Counted from the stretch's first letter, positions 8,682-17,466 are shown. The stretch is 64,000 nt of DNA from Winogradskyella costae (GCF_013403865.1 NZ_JABFDK010000011.1:26170-90169), one strand, 5' to 3'. Notes: generated by a model from the letters alone, not told the origin. Program-made: numbers and translations.

Positions 8682-10433
8682 TTACGTCCTTGCAGGATTT
8701 GAATAGTTATTGTGTGCTTCTCTGTGAATTAATCCTGCTTCTACAAATTTGGTAATATAACCTTCTGCGGTTTTATGTGGGATATTCTGTTTTGTGGATA
8801 AATCTAAATACTCTTGTCTGCTAAATTGCTTTGGCAAACTTTCTAAAAAGCGTTCTTTTCTATTTGAACGTTTTGTTGCTCTCTGCTCTATTGGTAAATC
8901 ATTAAATACTTTACTACTGTGCTTCACTAAAATTGAAATTATGGTTATAGCGTTTTCAAAATCTATATCCTCACATTCTTTAGTTGCGTTTACATCACCA
9001 TCTTCCATAATGCGGAATGCTGTGAATAGCATCATTATTCTAAATGCAATTAAGCCTAACCGCCTTATTGTTGCAATGTATTCTTCGGGTTGTAGGTTGA
9101 TGTATTTGGTTTGTAAGGATTCAAAAAACGTATTGAATTGCTGTTGTTGGCTTGTGGTTAATCGTATTTCAATCTCTGGGTTATTTTTAAGCGTTTTATA
9201 CAGTTCTAAAAACTCGCTACCTAATTGGTTATAGTAATCATCTAAACCTACTTTATTGCTGTTTTGAAACACGTTTTTCCAAGTTGGTTTAATATTCATA
9301 TAGTAAAACATAAAACGACTAAACAAACCATTTTCTGCGTTGGGTATTAGAGTCGCCACTTGTTTAGGTGTACCTGATAATACTGTTGATAAACACGGTT
9401 TTTCAATATCTACATATTCTCTATCTGTTCTGCGATAATAGCTTATAGTTTCGTGATGAAAGGCTTTACGAAAACCATCGGAATAATTACCATAATCGCT
9501 TTTAAAGGCTTGTGCTAACGTATCGCCTTCGGTTTCAAAAATTAAACCTCTGCCTTTATTATCAGAAATTAATTGATATACGCCTGTTACACTATTGTTA
9601 GCAGGAATGAACAGCATTCGCTCTGGCGGTTTACTCGGTTTTTCCAAGTTTTCATCTTTGCCTTTGTTCATATTGTAAGTAGCGTTTTCTGATTGAAATT
9701 GTTGCTTTAATACTTTGGCTTGTTCTCGTTTTAATTTGTGAACAGGCTCTACTAAATTTTTAATTTGGTTAAGCCTTCCTTTTCCTGCAGAAGCAGGTGC
9801 GGTTACAAATAAATATAAGTTGCTGAATACTTTACGTTGGTCATAGATTCCGAAGAGTTTAGGAAAACACGCACTAAATGCTGTTAATGCGCCTAACAAT
9901 AAAATGTCCTTTTCTTCCTGTCCATTAGCAGGGTTTACAACTTGTTGTAAAAACTGTGGCAAATTCTCATATACCGTTTCTGGTATTGTAGGCATTGCTT
10001 GGTTGGGTGTATCGACAACAGTTGCAACGTTTGTTGCAACTTCGTTGTTGTACTGTTGTTTAGGCGGTTTGACACCTGACTGATGTGCATAGTGATAAAA
10101 GGTAGCAATTGTAATTCCGTGTCCTTTTGCGTTTAAGCATTTATTGAATTGTGCATCACACTCTTTAGCATCGTAACCTGCATAATTTTTACTTATTCGG
10201 TGGAAATAATCTCTTCCTGCTTCTCCGTATTCTTCTGCTAATGCAAAGCCTAAATCTCTCCAAATAGCGTAACTTCCTGTTATGTCTGTACCTGATTGCT
10301 CGATTACTGAAATGTAGGGTTCAATGTCGTTATCAGCAACAGCAACAACATTGGTTGTTGCTGTGTTGCTTTTTGGTTGAGGTTGCTCTTTAGGAACTTC
10401 TAACCAATCTTTTGGATTAAATATTTTACTCAT
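8682..10433 (-). CDS. mobile-element replication protein: PriCT-2 + DUF3987 ATPase
   Basis: 583 residues. Residues about 35-120 match the primase C-terminal type 2 domain (DIEPYISVIEQSG, WRDLGFALAEEYGEAGRDYF, FYHYAHQSGV). Residues about 150-520 match DUF3987, with a P-loop-like TAPASAGKGR (211-220) for nucleotide binding and a later conserved block FETEGDTLAQAF. Such proteins act as helicase/primase partners on Bacteroidota integrative elements. The start codon overlaps the stop of the upstream VirE-N/PrimPol-like gene by 4 bp (ATGA), so the two are translationally coupled and probably form one priming machine. Confidence 0.85.
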   Translation of the reverse strand: MSKIFNPKDWLEVPKEQPQPKSNTATTNVVAVADNDIEPYISVIEQSGTDITGSYAIWRDLGFALAEEYGEAGRDYFHRISKNYAGYDAKECDAQFNKCLNAKGHGITIATFYHYAHQSGVKPPKQQYNNEVATNVATVVDTPNQAMPTIPETVYENLPQFLQQVVNPANGQEEKDILLLGALTAFSACFPKLFGIYDQRKVFSNLYLFVTAPASAGKGRLNQIKNLVEPVHKLKREQAKVLKQQFQSENATYNMNKGKDENLEKPSKPPERMLFIPANNSVTGVYQLISDNKGRGLIFETEGDTLAQAFKSDYGNYSDGFRKAFHHETISYYRRTDREYVDIEKPCLSTVLSGTPKQVATLIPNAENGLFSRFMFYYMNIKPTWKNVFQNSNKVGLDDYYNQLGSEFLELYKTLKNNPEIEIRLTTSQQQQFNTFFESLQTKYINLQPEEYIATIRRLGLIAFRIMMLFTAFRIMEDGDVNATKECEDIDFENAITIISILVKHSSKVFNDLPIEQRATKRSNRKERFLESLPKQFSRQEYLDLSTKQNIPHKTAEGYITKFVEAGLIHREAHNNYSNPART

Positions 10434-11338
10434 AATGCTTGATGTCTTTTATGTAAAAAGGCTGTTGGGTCGTATGGTAAAAAACACGCTCTGGAAACGT
10501 CTTTACCTGACTGGTCAACCTCAATGTTATAATTGTGTTTAATGTAATTTGCAACTGCTGTGAAATATTCTGAATGTGTTACTTCTGAAATATCTATTCT
10601 AATAATCCATTTTAAACCATCACCAGATGGTGATATGAATAGCATTTCGGTTTCAAAATATTCATCATTTAAGAGCTGTGTTCTTAACTCTTGTAGATTC
10701 TCTAAATGGTCAAAATCAATGGTTAATAAATTAGAATGCTTTATCAAGTTGTTATCGCTTCGTTTTTCAAATGTTCCTGAAAGTGTTACGTAATCAAAGC
10801 GATTCGCTTTGAATTTACGTGCTTCTTTTACATTGGTAATTGCTCTTAATTCTTCAGTAATGCTTTTGTATTTATCACTTGTGATTAATGCAAACACTTG
10901 ATGCAATCGCAAGGTTTCCGAGGGAAACACATTGCGAACAGGCGCTTTAAAAAAGCTACAGTTGGCATACCAGGTATCGTCTGGTTCATTCAACCATTCT
11001 AATTCGTCTTTTTCCTTGACTTCTAAATTTAGATGTAACTCTTGATTTATCTTCTGGTACAAATCTTCTTCATCGGTTATTCTAAAATGGTATTGTGCAA
11101 AATCAAATACATCACCTTTAAAGGCTTCTAATTCTGTATCTCGATGTGTTGCTATTACACCATCAATATGAATCCGTAAGGTTTCTTTACCACCATTAAA
11201 TGGATTGCGAGTTATCCCACAGTCCCTTCCTTTTACAGAAAGGACTGTTTGATTAGGATAATACTGTCTCAACACATAGGCATAGATTTTTAAACCATAA
11301 TGTGTTTTGTCTAAAATTGCTTCTCTACTTATTTCCAT
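10430..11338 (-). CDS. BT4734/BF3469-type (VirE N-terminal-like) primase of the element
   Basis: The start is taken at ATG 11338 (MEISREAILDKTHYGLKIYA), which overlaps the end of the upstream HTH gene by 14 bp; 302 residues. The N-terminal ~100 residues resemble a CHC2-type primase zinc-finger fold without the cysteines (ITRNPFNGGKETLRI, FKGDVFDFAQYHF). The C-terminal ~150 residues are the BT4734-like domain: VTLSGTFEKR, LLTIDFDHL (acidic metal-ligand pair), FISPSGDGLKWIIRI and VDQSGKDVSRACFLPYDP, the layout of an archaeo-eukaryotic-type primase. It pairs with the DUF3987 ATPase, which follows with a 4-bp overlap. Family assignment is firm; primase activity is inferred. Confidence 0.85.
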   Translation of the reverse strand: MEISREAILDKTHYGLKIYAYVLRQYYPNQTVLSVKGRDCGITRNPFNGGKETLRIHIDGVIATHRDTELEAFKGDVFDFAQYHFRITDEEDLYQKINQELHLNLEVKEKDELEWLNEPDDTWYANCSFFKAPVRNVFPSETLRLHQVFALITSDKYKSITEELRAITNVKEARKFKANRFDYVTLSGTFEKRSDNNLIKHSNLLTIDFDHLENLQELRTQLLNDEYFETEMLFISPSGDGLKWIIRIDISEVTHSEYFTAVANYIKHNYNIEVDQSGKDVSRACFLPYDPTAFLHKRHQAL

Positions 11339-11621
11339 CTCGCTTGAAATTATGGTTGTAGTAGTTGTCTTGAAGCAACTGCTCAATGTCAGCAACTCTA
11401 TAGTAAAATTTACCTTTTACTTTGCTGTAAGGCAAAGTGCCATTGGTTCTTAAAGTTTGTAGTGTTCGCTTACTTATATGTAAGGTCTGTAATACATCTT
11501 GATTGTCTATCCACGTATCTTTTAATACTTCTGCTCTCGATTGTCGTAACAATTCGATACGTGCTTTAATGTCCTTTATTTCTTGAGAGAGCGTTAAGAG
11601 TAAATCGATTATTTCAGTCAT
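11325..11621 (-). CDS. excisionase-type helix-turn-helix protein
   Basis: 98 residues. An N-terminal helix (LLLTLSQEIKDIKARIELLR) precedes a MerR/excisionase-like winged HTH (VLQTLHISKRTLQTLRTNGT, then LPYSKVKGKFYYRVADIEQLL). Proteins of this size occur in pairs upstream of replication genes on Bacteroidota mobile elements and act as excisionase or replication regulators. It overlaps the stop of the preceding HTH gene by 4 bp. Confidence 0.82.
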   Translation of the reverse strand: MTEIIDLLLTLSQEIKDIKARIELLRQSRAEVLKDTWIDNQDVLQTLHISKRTLQTLRTNGTLPYSKVKGKFYYRVADIEQLLQDNYYNHNFKRDGNK

Positions 11622-11920
11622 AACTTCACCGCTCCTTTCTTAATTAGGTAATCGGCAGCTTGCTGTTCGATTTCGTCTCTTGAGTCCATACGGTTACGCA
11701 GTAACCAATGGTCTAACTCTTCTCGTTGGAAATAAATCTTTTTACCATTCGGTTTATAATGTGGAATGGTTCCCGTACTTGTAAGTTTATACAAGTGAGA
11801 TTGTGATAATTCTAAATACTTGCAAGTTTCATTAAAGTTTAATACTTGCTTTTGCATTGTTTGTTGCTCTAATAAGAGTTTTTCAATGCGGTCTAACTTT
11901 TCGATGATATTTGTGTCCAT
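11618..11920 (-). CDS. excisionase-type helix-turn-helix protein
   Basis: 100 residues, paralogous in layout to the next gene. A short coiled N-terminal helix (IIEKLDRIEKLLLEQQTMQK) is followed by an excisionase-like HTH (VLNFNETCKYLELSQSHLYK; LTSTGTIPHYKPNGKKIYFQ; REELDHWLL). It is the first gene of the four-gene replication operon 11920-8682, whose members overlap by 4-14 bp. Its promoter must lie in the repeat-rich gap 11921-12076. Confidence 0.82.
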   Translation of the reverse strand: MDTNIIEKLDRIEKLLLEQQTMQKQVLNFNETCKYLELSQSHLYKLTSTGTIPHYKPNGKKIYFQREELDHWLLRNRMDSRDEIEQQAADYLIKKGAVKL

Positions 11921-11965
11921 CGTTTATTTTGTTTTAAATAAATGAGGACATCTGGCCAAATGTCA

Positions 11966-12074
11966 TTCTTGGTTTTCAAGAACAGGACAAAGGTTGAAAA
12001 TTGGCTTCCCGATTTTAGTAAGAGTGTAAAACTAGGGTAAGACAACAGTAAGATTTCTTACTATTCTTACTGTT
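11966..12074. repeat. inverted-repeat cluster between integrase and replication operons
   Basis: The 156-bp gap contains two dyads: TTCTTG-GTTTT-CAAGAA at 11966-11982, and AACAGTAAGA (12044-12053) facing TCTTACTGTT (12065-12074), the latter followed on the + strand by TTTTTT. GTAAGA/TCTTAC words recur several times between 12017 and 12070. The gap also holds the promoter of the replication operon. Operator, origin or transfer-origin function is possible; none is proven. Confidence 0.5.
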
Positions 12075-12076
12075 TT

Positions 12077-13024
12077 TTATTGCAGTTGTTGGATGATTTT
12101 ATCTATTTCTTCCTTTTCTTTAGGATTATGAACTTTGTTTTTGTGAAGATTATTTGCTTTTAGTGGTGTATCTGTTTTAGTAACAAATTTTTCAGAACGT
12201 TCTATTGAGGTAGGATTAAAACCATTAAAAAATGGCTTTAGTTTCGTTACAAGGTAACTAAATTGTGTCGTCTCGCATTGAAGATAAATTTGCGATTCTG
12301 TATTGGTAAAATCTTTTGTTAATAAGAGTTCGTGCAACTGTTCAACAGTTGTGCGGTTATCTAACAAATCGATTTTTAGATTTACTTGTTTAAGTACAGT
12401 TAGCAAGGTTGAGGTGTCATTACTTTTATATCCAAAAGAAGTCTTGGGTGTTACTTTAGATTTTGATGTTTTTTTGGTAGCAACTTTTTTAGTGGTGTTC
12501 TTCTCTATTAAGCTAACATCAAAAGTTTCATCATTAAAGTACTTTTCTGCAATTTCAGAAATAGAGAACTTTGTATTTTCCGAAAATTGTCCGTATTGCT
12601 CTTGTAGCTCAGCATACAACCTTATTACAGATACTTTTAAGTAGCTTATGATATAATTGTCATCATTATTTAAATCTGTTGTTATACCTCTTTTATTGAT
12701 ATAAGGCGCAATGTCATTTAAGTACTTATCAAATTTATTAAGTAGAATGGTATAGCTGTATTTATTTTCTGGTGTAGTTGCATTTTTAGGAAATTCTTTT
12801 ACAAATGATGCTACTGTATTTTCTGTTTTATTAAATATTAGCTTTTGATAGTATTCTTTTTTCGCATTTAAAGGCTTTTTAAAGTTTACTTTAAAAACTG
12901 CATTATTTGCTTTTGGATTCAATTTAAAATCAGACAGTAGGTATTTAAAATCCTTTTCTTGTCTATCATCTCTATGTAAGCCATTGGTTATAGAAACCAA
13001 ACTTGAAAATATACTTCCTTTCAT
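12077..13024 (-). CDS. uncharacterised mobile-element protein co-translated with the integrase
   Basis: 315 residues, soluble, no recognised catalytic motif. The N-terminal half is helical and charged, and a Lys/Thr-rich linker (TTKKVATKKTSKSKVTPKTS) lies at about 183-202. The conserved-looking C-terminal part has LLTVLKQVNLKIDLLDNRTT, CETTQFSYLVTKLKPFFNGF and NPTSIERS, the kind of tail seen in uncharacterised Bacteroidota proteins beside integrases. Its start overlaps the integrase stop (TAATG), so it is translationally coupled and probably serves recombination or element maintenance. Confidence 0.75.
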   Translation of the reverse strand: MKGSIFSSLVSITNGLHRDDRQEKDFKYLLSDFKLNPKANNAVFKVNFKKPLNAKKEYYQKLIFNKTENTVASFVKEFPKNATTPENKYSYTILLNKFDKYLNDIAPYINKRGITTDLNNDDNYIISYLKVSVIRLYAELQEQYGQFSENTKFSISEIAEKYFNDETFDVSLIEKNTTKKVATKKTSKSKVTPKTSFGYKSNDTSTLLTVLKQVNLKIDLLDNRTTVEQLHELLLTKDFTNTESQIYLQCETTQFSYLVTKLKPFFNGFNPTSIERSEKFVTKTDTPLKANNLHKNKVHNPKEKEEIDKIIQQLQ

Positions 13025-14118
13025 TATAAATCCAATTGAATACGGTTAGCAGCTTCTTTCTTTTTATCGTCAATTACTTTGGCATATATCTGTGTAGTGC
13101 GTAACTCTTTATGACCTAATAATTTTGATACAGTATATATGTCTGTACCCAAAGTTAATTGTAAGGTAGCGTAGGTATGACGCGCACAATGAAACGTAAT
13201 AGTTTTAGTAATACCTGCTTTCATCATCCATTGTTGTAATTTTAAATTAGACCAGGCACTATAATGTAAGCCATCAAATACTTTATCGTCTGGATTACCT
13301 TTTTCTCCTAATAGATTTCTTGCTTGGTCTGATATTGGTAAGGTTTCAACACCTTTAGTTTTCTTTTGTCTAAATCGGATATAATATCCCATTTCTTTTG
13401 AGTGCTGGATTTCTGACCATATTAGTTTTTCAATATCTGACCAACGTAATCCGGTTAAAGCTGAAAAAATAAAAGCATTCTTTAAAATAGGAAGTTCACA
13501 TTCTGTATTAACAGCATTTTGTAATTCGTCAAGCGTTAAAAATTCTCGTTGAGGTTCACCTTGTTTAAAATACTCTACGCCATTTGCAGGATTTACTTTT
13601 AATATTCCATCCTTAACCGCTTGTTTTAATGCTGCTGAAAATTTACCGTAATACGAATATTTTGAATTTTGAGACAGTTGCTTACCTGCTCTACCTATTG
13701 CATCTTTATCTAAATACTCTTTGAAACGTTCAACAAATGATTTGTCTATATCTTGAAAACTAACATCTGTTGGACAAAACTTTTTTAAATGTTTTAGCAT
13801 ACTATTCCAATTACCATAATTGCCAGAGCTTGTATTTTTCTTTTCTGCTAAAGCTGTGATATAAGTAATAAAACTACCTTTTAGCTTTTCAATATCTTGA
13901 AAGCCATAAATACCGTTTTGAATTTCTATTTGTCGCTGTGCACATATAGTTTCTGCAAGTTGCTTGGTTTTCTTATTTACCTCTCTTTCAGTTTTGGTTT
14001 TAGGATTAGATGTAAGGTATAAGCGTAAGTATTCAGTTTTGCGCTTGCCTTTATGATAGTAATCTAAATACAGGCTAATCTTATTATTCTTTTTGCGTTG
14101 TCTTAATGTTACTTTCAT
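13024..14118 (-). CDS. tyrosine recombinase (integrase) of the mnmE-integrated element
   Basis: 364 residues with the three-part layout of Bacteroidota integrases: arm-binding domain (about 1-70, VTLRQRKKNNKISLYLDYYH), SAM-like core-binding domain (about 80-180) and catalytic domain. All catalytic residues are visible: R225 (LTGLRWSDIE), H310 and R313 (FHCARHTYATL), H336 (LLGHKELR) and nucleophile Y345 (TTQIYAKV). It lies about 600 bp from the mnmE 3' end, the expected distance for an integrase beside its attachment site, and should catalyse integration and excision there. Confidence 0.95.
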   Translation of the reverse strand: MKVTLRQRKKNNKISLYLDYYHKGKRKTEYLRLYLTSNPKTKTEREVNKKTKQLAETICAQRQIEIQNGIYGFQDIEKLKGSFITYITALAEKKNTSSGNYGNWNSMLKHLKKFCPTDVSFQDIDKSFVERFKEYLDKDAIGRAGKQLSQNSKYSYYGKFSAALKQAVKDGILKVNPANGVEYFKQGEPQREFLTLDELQNAVNTECELPILKNAFIFSALTGLRWSDIEKLIWSEIQHSKEMGYYIRFRQKKTKGVETLPISDQARNLLGEKGNPDDKVFDGLHYSAWSNLKLQQWMMKAGITKTITFHCARHTYATLQLTLGTDIYTVSKLLGHKELRTTQIYAKVIDDKKKEAANRIQLDL

Positions 14119-14125
14119 AATGGAA

Positions 14126-14491
14126 TTAATTAAATAGGTTTTCTATTTGCCATCTGGCCACAATACGCTTTCTACCAAAAGGAACTGCTTTTAAACGTCC
14201 TTGTTGTATCATTCTTTGAATGGTCCATCTACTTACTCCAATAAGTTGTGAGGCTTCTGTAACACTTAAAAAATCCTTGTTATTTACTGCATTAGGATTA
14301 TGAAACTCAACAATTTCTTTTTGTTGTTGCATATCTTCAGTAAGAGTAGCTTGAATTTTTTCTTTACGTTTGCGTGCCTTATAGGCTCTTTTTGCACAAG
14401 TATCACCACAGTATTTAGTAACTGTTGTACGTGCTGTAAATGCATTACCGCAATGCTTACAAGTTTTAGGAATGAATAAATTACTGCTCAT
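14126..14491 (-). CDS. zinc-ribbon + HTH (excisionase-like) DNA-binding protein
   Basis: The start is taken at ATG 14491 (MSSNLFIPKTCKHCG), 121 residues; a longer frame to 14581 would read through the phased repeats below and looks non-coding. The N-terminus has a four-Cys zinc ribbon (CKHCG ... YCGDTC) and a basic stretch (KRAYKARKRKEK). The C-terminus is a MerR/excisionase-type HTH (FLSVTEASQLIGVSRWTIQR; MIQQGRLKAVPFGRKRIVAR). It sits between the integrase (7-bp gap) and the attachment site, as expected for a recombination directionality factor or integrase regulator. Confidence 0.82.
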   Translation of the reverse strand: MSSNLFIPKTCKHCGNAFTARTTVTKYCGDTCAKRAYKARKRKEKIQATLTEDMQQQKEIVEFHNPNAVNNKDFLSVTEASQLIGVSRWTIQRMIQQGRLKAVPFGRKRIVARWQIENLFN

Positions 14492-14495
14492 AAAT

Positions 14496-14550
14496 GGTGC
14501 TTTATGTAGCGTAATGGTGCAACGTGGTGCGTTATGGTGCATCATTTCGC
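14496..14550. repeat. helically phased 10-bp repeats (GGTGC) near the attachment site
   Basis: GGTGC occurs at 14496, 14516, 14526 and 14536, with degenerate copies at 14506 (GTAGC) and 14546 (TTCGC), i.e. every 10 bp, one helical turn. The array is immediately upstream of the preferred start of the zinc-ribbon/HTH gene and about 160-210 bp from the mnmE junction. It is likely a cooperative binding site for the HTH protein or the integrase arm domain. Confidence 0.65.
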
Positions 14551-14638
14551 CAATATCTTCGCCAACAGAAATGGGCAACAATTCTATATTTTAGGCAACA
14601 GATATACAACAAATTTAATTAAAAAAGAGCAAATAAAC

Positions 14639-14702
14639 AACAAATAAAAGAAGATAAAATACTATAAAGTCAACAATAACAATGGATTAACAAATAAAAG
14701 AA
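14639..14702. repeat. 14-bp direct repeat next to the element/mnmE junction
   Basis: AACAAATAAAAGAA is present at 14639-14652 and 14689-14702, 50 bp apart, the second copy ending 6 bp from the mnmE stop codon. Spacing of about five helical turns and position suggest integrase or accessory-factor sites. The sequence is A-rich, so the repeat carries limited information. Confidence 0.45.
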
Positions 14703-14730
14703 AGTAAGTTACTTCCCGATACAAAAATTA
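14703..14730. other. predicted right attachment site (att) at the mnmE 3' end
   Basis: Integrase-module genes end abruptly at the last codons of mnmE, which encode the conserved C-terminus CIGK (core CTTCCCGATACAAAAATTAG on the + strand, 14712-14731). The 3' end of mnmE/trmE is an established attachment site for Salmonella genomic island 1, so the same conserved segment is probably used here. The partner copy at the left end is not within the window. Confidence 0.55.
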
Positions 14731-16115
14731 GCAAAAATATTCCCCAATAAATCATCATTAGTAATCTCACCTGTGATCTCTCCAAAGTGGTATAACGCTT
14801 GACGAATATCAATAGCTAACAAATCTCCTGACAAATCGGTTTCTAAACCATATTGTACTTTTTGTACTTCTTCGAAAGCTTTTAATAATGCATCGTAATG
14901 ACGCGAATTTGTTACAATAGTTTCATTATTCCGAAGTGCTCCGGTATTAATTAAATCGAGTAGCTTATTGGTAAGTTGTTCCACCCCAAAACCAGATTTT
15001 GCAGAAATAGGAATAACCTGAGTCGCTTTAGATTGTAAAGCCGTTCTAATATCAGCCAATTCCGAATCAGTAATCTGGTCAATTTTATTCAAAATAACCA
15101 ACAACTGTTTTTGAGGAAACTTGTTCTTTACCTTTTCGATTTCAATAGTAATAGTTTTAATAGCCTCTTTATCCACAGCCAACTGAGGACTACTTACTAA
15201 AAACATCACCACTTGGGCCTGCTCTATCTTTTCAAAGGTTTTTTTAATACCAATACTTTCAACAATATCTTCTGTTTCACGAATGCCTGCGGTATCTATA
15301 AACCGAAAACCAATACCTCCTATAGAGATTTCATCTTCAATCGTATCTCTTGTTGTACCTGCAATTTCAGAAACAATCGCACGATCTTCATTCAGTAAAG
15401 CATTCAACAACGTGGACTTTCCAACGTTGGGCTCTCCGACAATAGCAACCGGAATCCCATTTTTAATAACGTTTCCAACGGCGAAAGAATCAATCAAACG
15501 TTTCAATACAAAAGTGATACGCTCTATCAATTGTTTAAATTGGGTACGGTCTGCAAACTCAACGTCTTCTTCTGCAAAATCCAATTCCAGCTCAATTAAA
15601 GATGCGAAATTTAGTAGTTCTTCGCGAAGCTTAGCAATTTCAGAAGAGAAGCCACCACGCATCTGCTGCATCGCAATTTGATGAGACGCTTCATTATCAC
15701 TAGAAATAAGATCTGCTACAGCTTCTGCCTGACTTAAATCTAACTTACCATTTAAAAAAGCGCGCAGCGTAAATTCACCTGCTGTTGCCATACGACAACC
15801 TTCCCTTAAAAATAACTGAATAATTTCTTGTTGAATATAAGATGAGCCATGACAAGATATTTCAATCACATTTTCACCCGTATAAGAATTTGGATCTTTG
15901 AAAACAGACAGCAAAACCTCATCAATAGTGCGATTATTATCAATAACATGCCCTAAGTGAATGGTATGTGTCGCTTGTTGTTTTAAATCTTTATTAGAAA
16001 TGGATTTAAAACATTTTGAAGCTATAGTTATGGCTTCTTTACCTGATAAGCGTATAACTGCAATGGCACCACTTCCTGATGGTGTTGCTAAAGCGACAAT
16101 GGTATCGTTATGCAT
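14709..16115 (-). CDS. mnmE: tRNA-modification GTPase MnmE
   Basis: 468 residues, normal length. An N-terminal tetrahydrofolate-binding domain (DTIVALATPSGSGAIAVIRL) is followed by a helical domain interrupted by the G domain: P-loop GEPNVGKSTL, switch GTTRDT, DTAG and NKID. The C-terminus ends in the invariant FCIGK, whose Cys is essential in characterised MnmE. With MnmG it makes 5-carboxymethylaminomethyl-uridine at tRNA wobble position 34. The 3' end appears to be the attachment site of the integrative element, which leaves the coding sequence intact. Confidence 0.97.
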   Translation of the reverse strand: MHNDTIVALATPSGSGAIAVIRLSGKEAITIASKCFKSISNKDLKQQATHTIHLGHVIDNNRTIDEVLLSVFKDPNSYTGENVIEISCHGSSYIQQEIIQLFLREGCRMATAGEFTLRAFLNGKLDLSQAEAVADLISSDNEASHQIAMQQMRGGFSSEIAKLREELLNFASLIELELDFAEEDVEFADRTQFKQLIERITFVLKRLIDSFAVGNVIKNGIPVAIVGEPNVGKSTLLNALLNEDRAIVSEIAGTTRDTIEDEISIGGIGFRFIDTAGIRETEDIVESIGIKKTFEKIEQAQVVMFLVSSPQLAVDKEAIKTITIEIEKVKNKFPQKQLLVILNKIDQITDSELADIRTALQSKATQVIPISAKSGFGVEQLTNKLLDLINTGALRNNETIVTNSRHYDALLKAFEEVQKVQYGLETDLSGDLLAIDIRQALYHFGEITGEITNDDLLGNIFANFCIGK

Positions 16116-16277
16116 CTTCTAATTCTTTGTTGCAAAAGTATTGTAAATTATGGGATTCTTTAAATATGACGTCAACAACTTTTAAGAGTGAGTACTTATA
16201 TTTTTCGTATTAAAGCTTTGTTTTTATATTTGCTATACTTTAAATTAACTAAGCCTATCAGGTTTAAAAATGGGATT

Positions 16278-17450
16278 ATGAGAAACGTATTTATCTTTAC
16301 AATTATTGGATTTTTAGTTTTGGGCTGTAAACCTGAAGAAAAACGAACGGATTACATCATTAATGGTAACGCATCAGGTATTTACAATGGTGTTAGAGCG
16401 TATTTAAAAGAAAAAGACCAAAATGGTAGAGAGAAAGTTATTGATACGGCCATAATTGTTAACGAGAAATTCTCATTTACTGGTAAAGTTGCGTTTCCTA
16501 AACCTTCGATTATATCAGTAAATTCGGTGAAAGGGAATCTAAACTTTATGTTAGAAAACAGCATCATTGACATTTCTATTGATAAAGCGAATATCTTAGA
16601 ATCGCAAGTCTCAGGCTCGACTTCGCAAACAGACTTTGAGACTTACAATACAGGTCTCGAAAAGCTTAAAAAGGAATCTATTGATGTACAAAGAGAATTA
16701 CGAAAACCACAAAGACAATTAGGTGGTAGCTCTAGACAATCACAGGCAACAAAAGACTCTTTGTCTAATCTTCTTTTAGCCATTCAGAAAAAACACCAAG
16801 ACTACCCTCTTAATTATATAAAAGCAAATTCGAATAGTTATTATAGCCTCTCTCTAATTGAGCAAGAAATTAATAAAAAAAATGCTAATATTAAAGATTA
16901 CCAAGAGGCTTTTAATAATCTTAACTCAGAATTAAAATCGTCTTCCGCTGCTACAAATCTAAAATTAGATTTGCACAATCTAATGCTTGCTTTTGAGTCT
17001 AAGACGAGGGTTGATATAGGTAAAACGGCTCCAAACTTTGAAGCCCCAACCCCAGAGGGAAATATAGTGAGTTTAAACGCTATAAAAGGAAAAGTAACAA
17101 TTATCGATTTTTGGGCAGCCTGGTGTGGGCCATGCCGAAGAGAAAATCCAAATGTGGTTAAAATCTACGAAAAATATCACAGCCAAGGTCTAGAAATCAT
17201 TGGAGTATCTTTAGATGGTACGCGTTCTCAAAAAGATCCTAAACAAGCATGGGTAAATGCTATTGAAAAGGATAAATTACCATGGACCCACGTTTCTAAT
17301 TTACAATATTTTAGAGAGCCTATAGCCCAATTGTATAACATAAATGCGATACCCGCCGTTTTTATCTTAGACGCCGAAGGTAAAATTGTAGCTAAAAACC
17401 TTAGAGGAAATGCACTAGATGCTAAGGTAAAAGAACTTTTAAACTTATAG
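16278..17450 (+). CDS. TlpA-family thioredoxin-like lipoprotein with DUF4369
   Basis: The start is taken at ATG 16278 (MRNVFIFTIIGFLVLGC), which gives a proper lipoprotein signal with Cys17; 390 residues. The N-terminal half is a DUF4369 beta domain (DYIINGNASGIYNGVRAYLK), followed by a helical, Lys/Gln-rich linker. The C-terminal ~140 residues are a thioredoxin/AhpC fold with the redox motif WAAWCGPCR and the cis-Pro region NAIPAVFILD. It should act in the periplasm as a thiol-disulfide reductase. Convergent with the next gene, with a shared hairpin terminator between them. Confidence 0.9.
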   Translation: MRNVFIFTIIGFLVLGCKPEEKRTDYIINGNASGIYNGVRAYLKEKDQNGREKVIDTAIIVNEKFSFTGKVAFPKPSIISVNSVKGNLNFMLENSIIDISIDKANILESQVSGSTSQTDFETYNTGLEKLKKESIDVQRELRKPQRQLGGSSRQSQATKDSLSNLLLAIQKKHQDYPLNYIKANSNSYYSLSLIEQEINKKNANIKDYQEAFNNLNSELKSSSAATNLKLDLHNLMLAFESKTRVDIGKTAPNFEAPTPEGNIVSLNAIKGKVTIIDFWAAWCGPCRRENPNVVKIYEKYHSQGLEIIGVSLDGTRSQKDPKQAWVNAIEKDKLPWTHVSNLQYFREPIAQLYNINAIPAVFILDAEGKIVAKNLRGNALDAKVKELLNL

Positions 17451-17466
17451 ACAGCTTAAAGCTTCA

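Noticed and set aside
8794..9234. Cys-rich 146-codon frame on the + strand
   Set aside because: Antisense to the DUF3987 ATPase, whose motifs clearly define the coding strand.
12006..12014. CTTCCCGAT, matching the proposed mnmE attachment core at 14712-14720
   Set aside because: Only 9 bp match and the next bases differ; such a match is expected by chance at this scale, and the real partner is probably left of the window.
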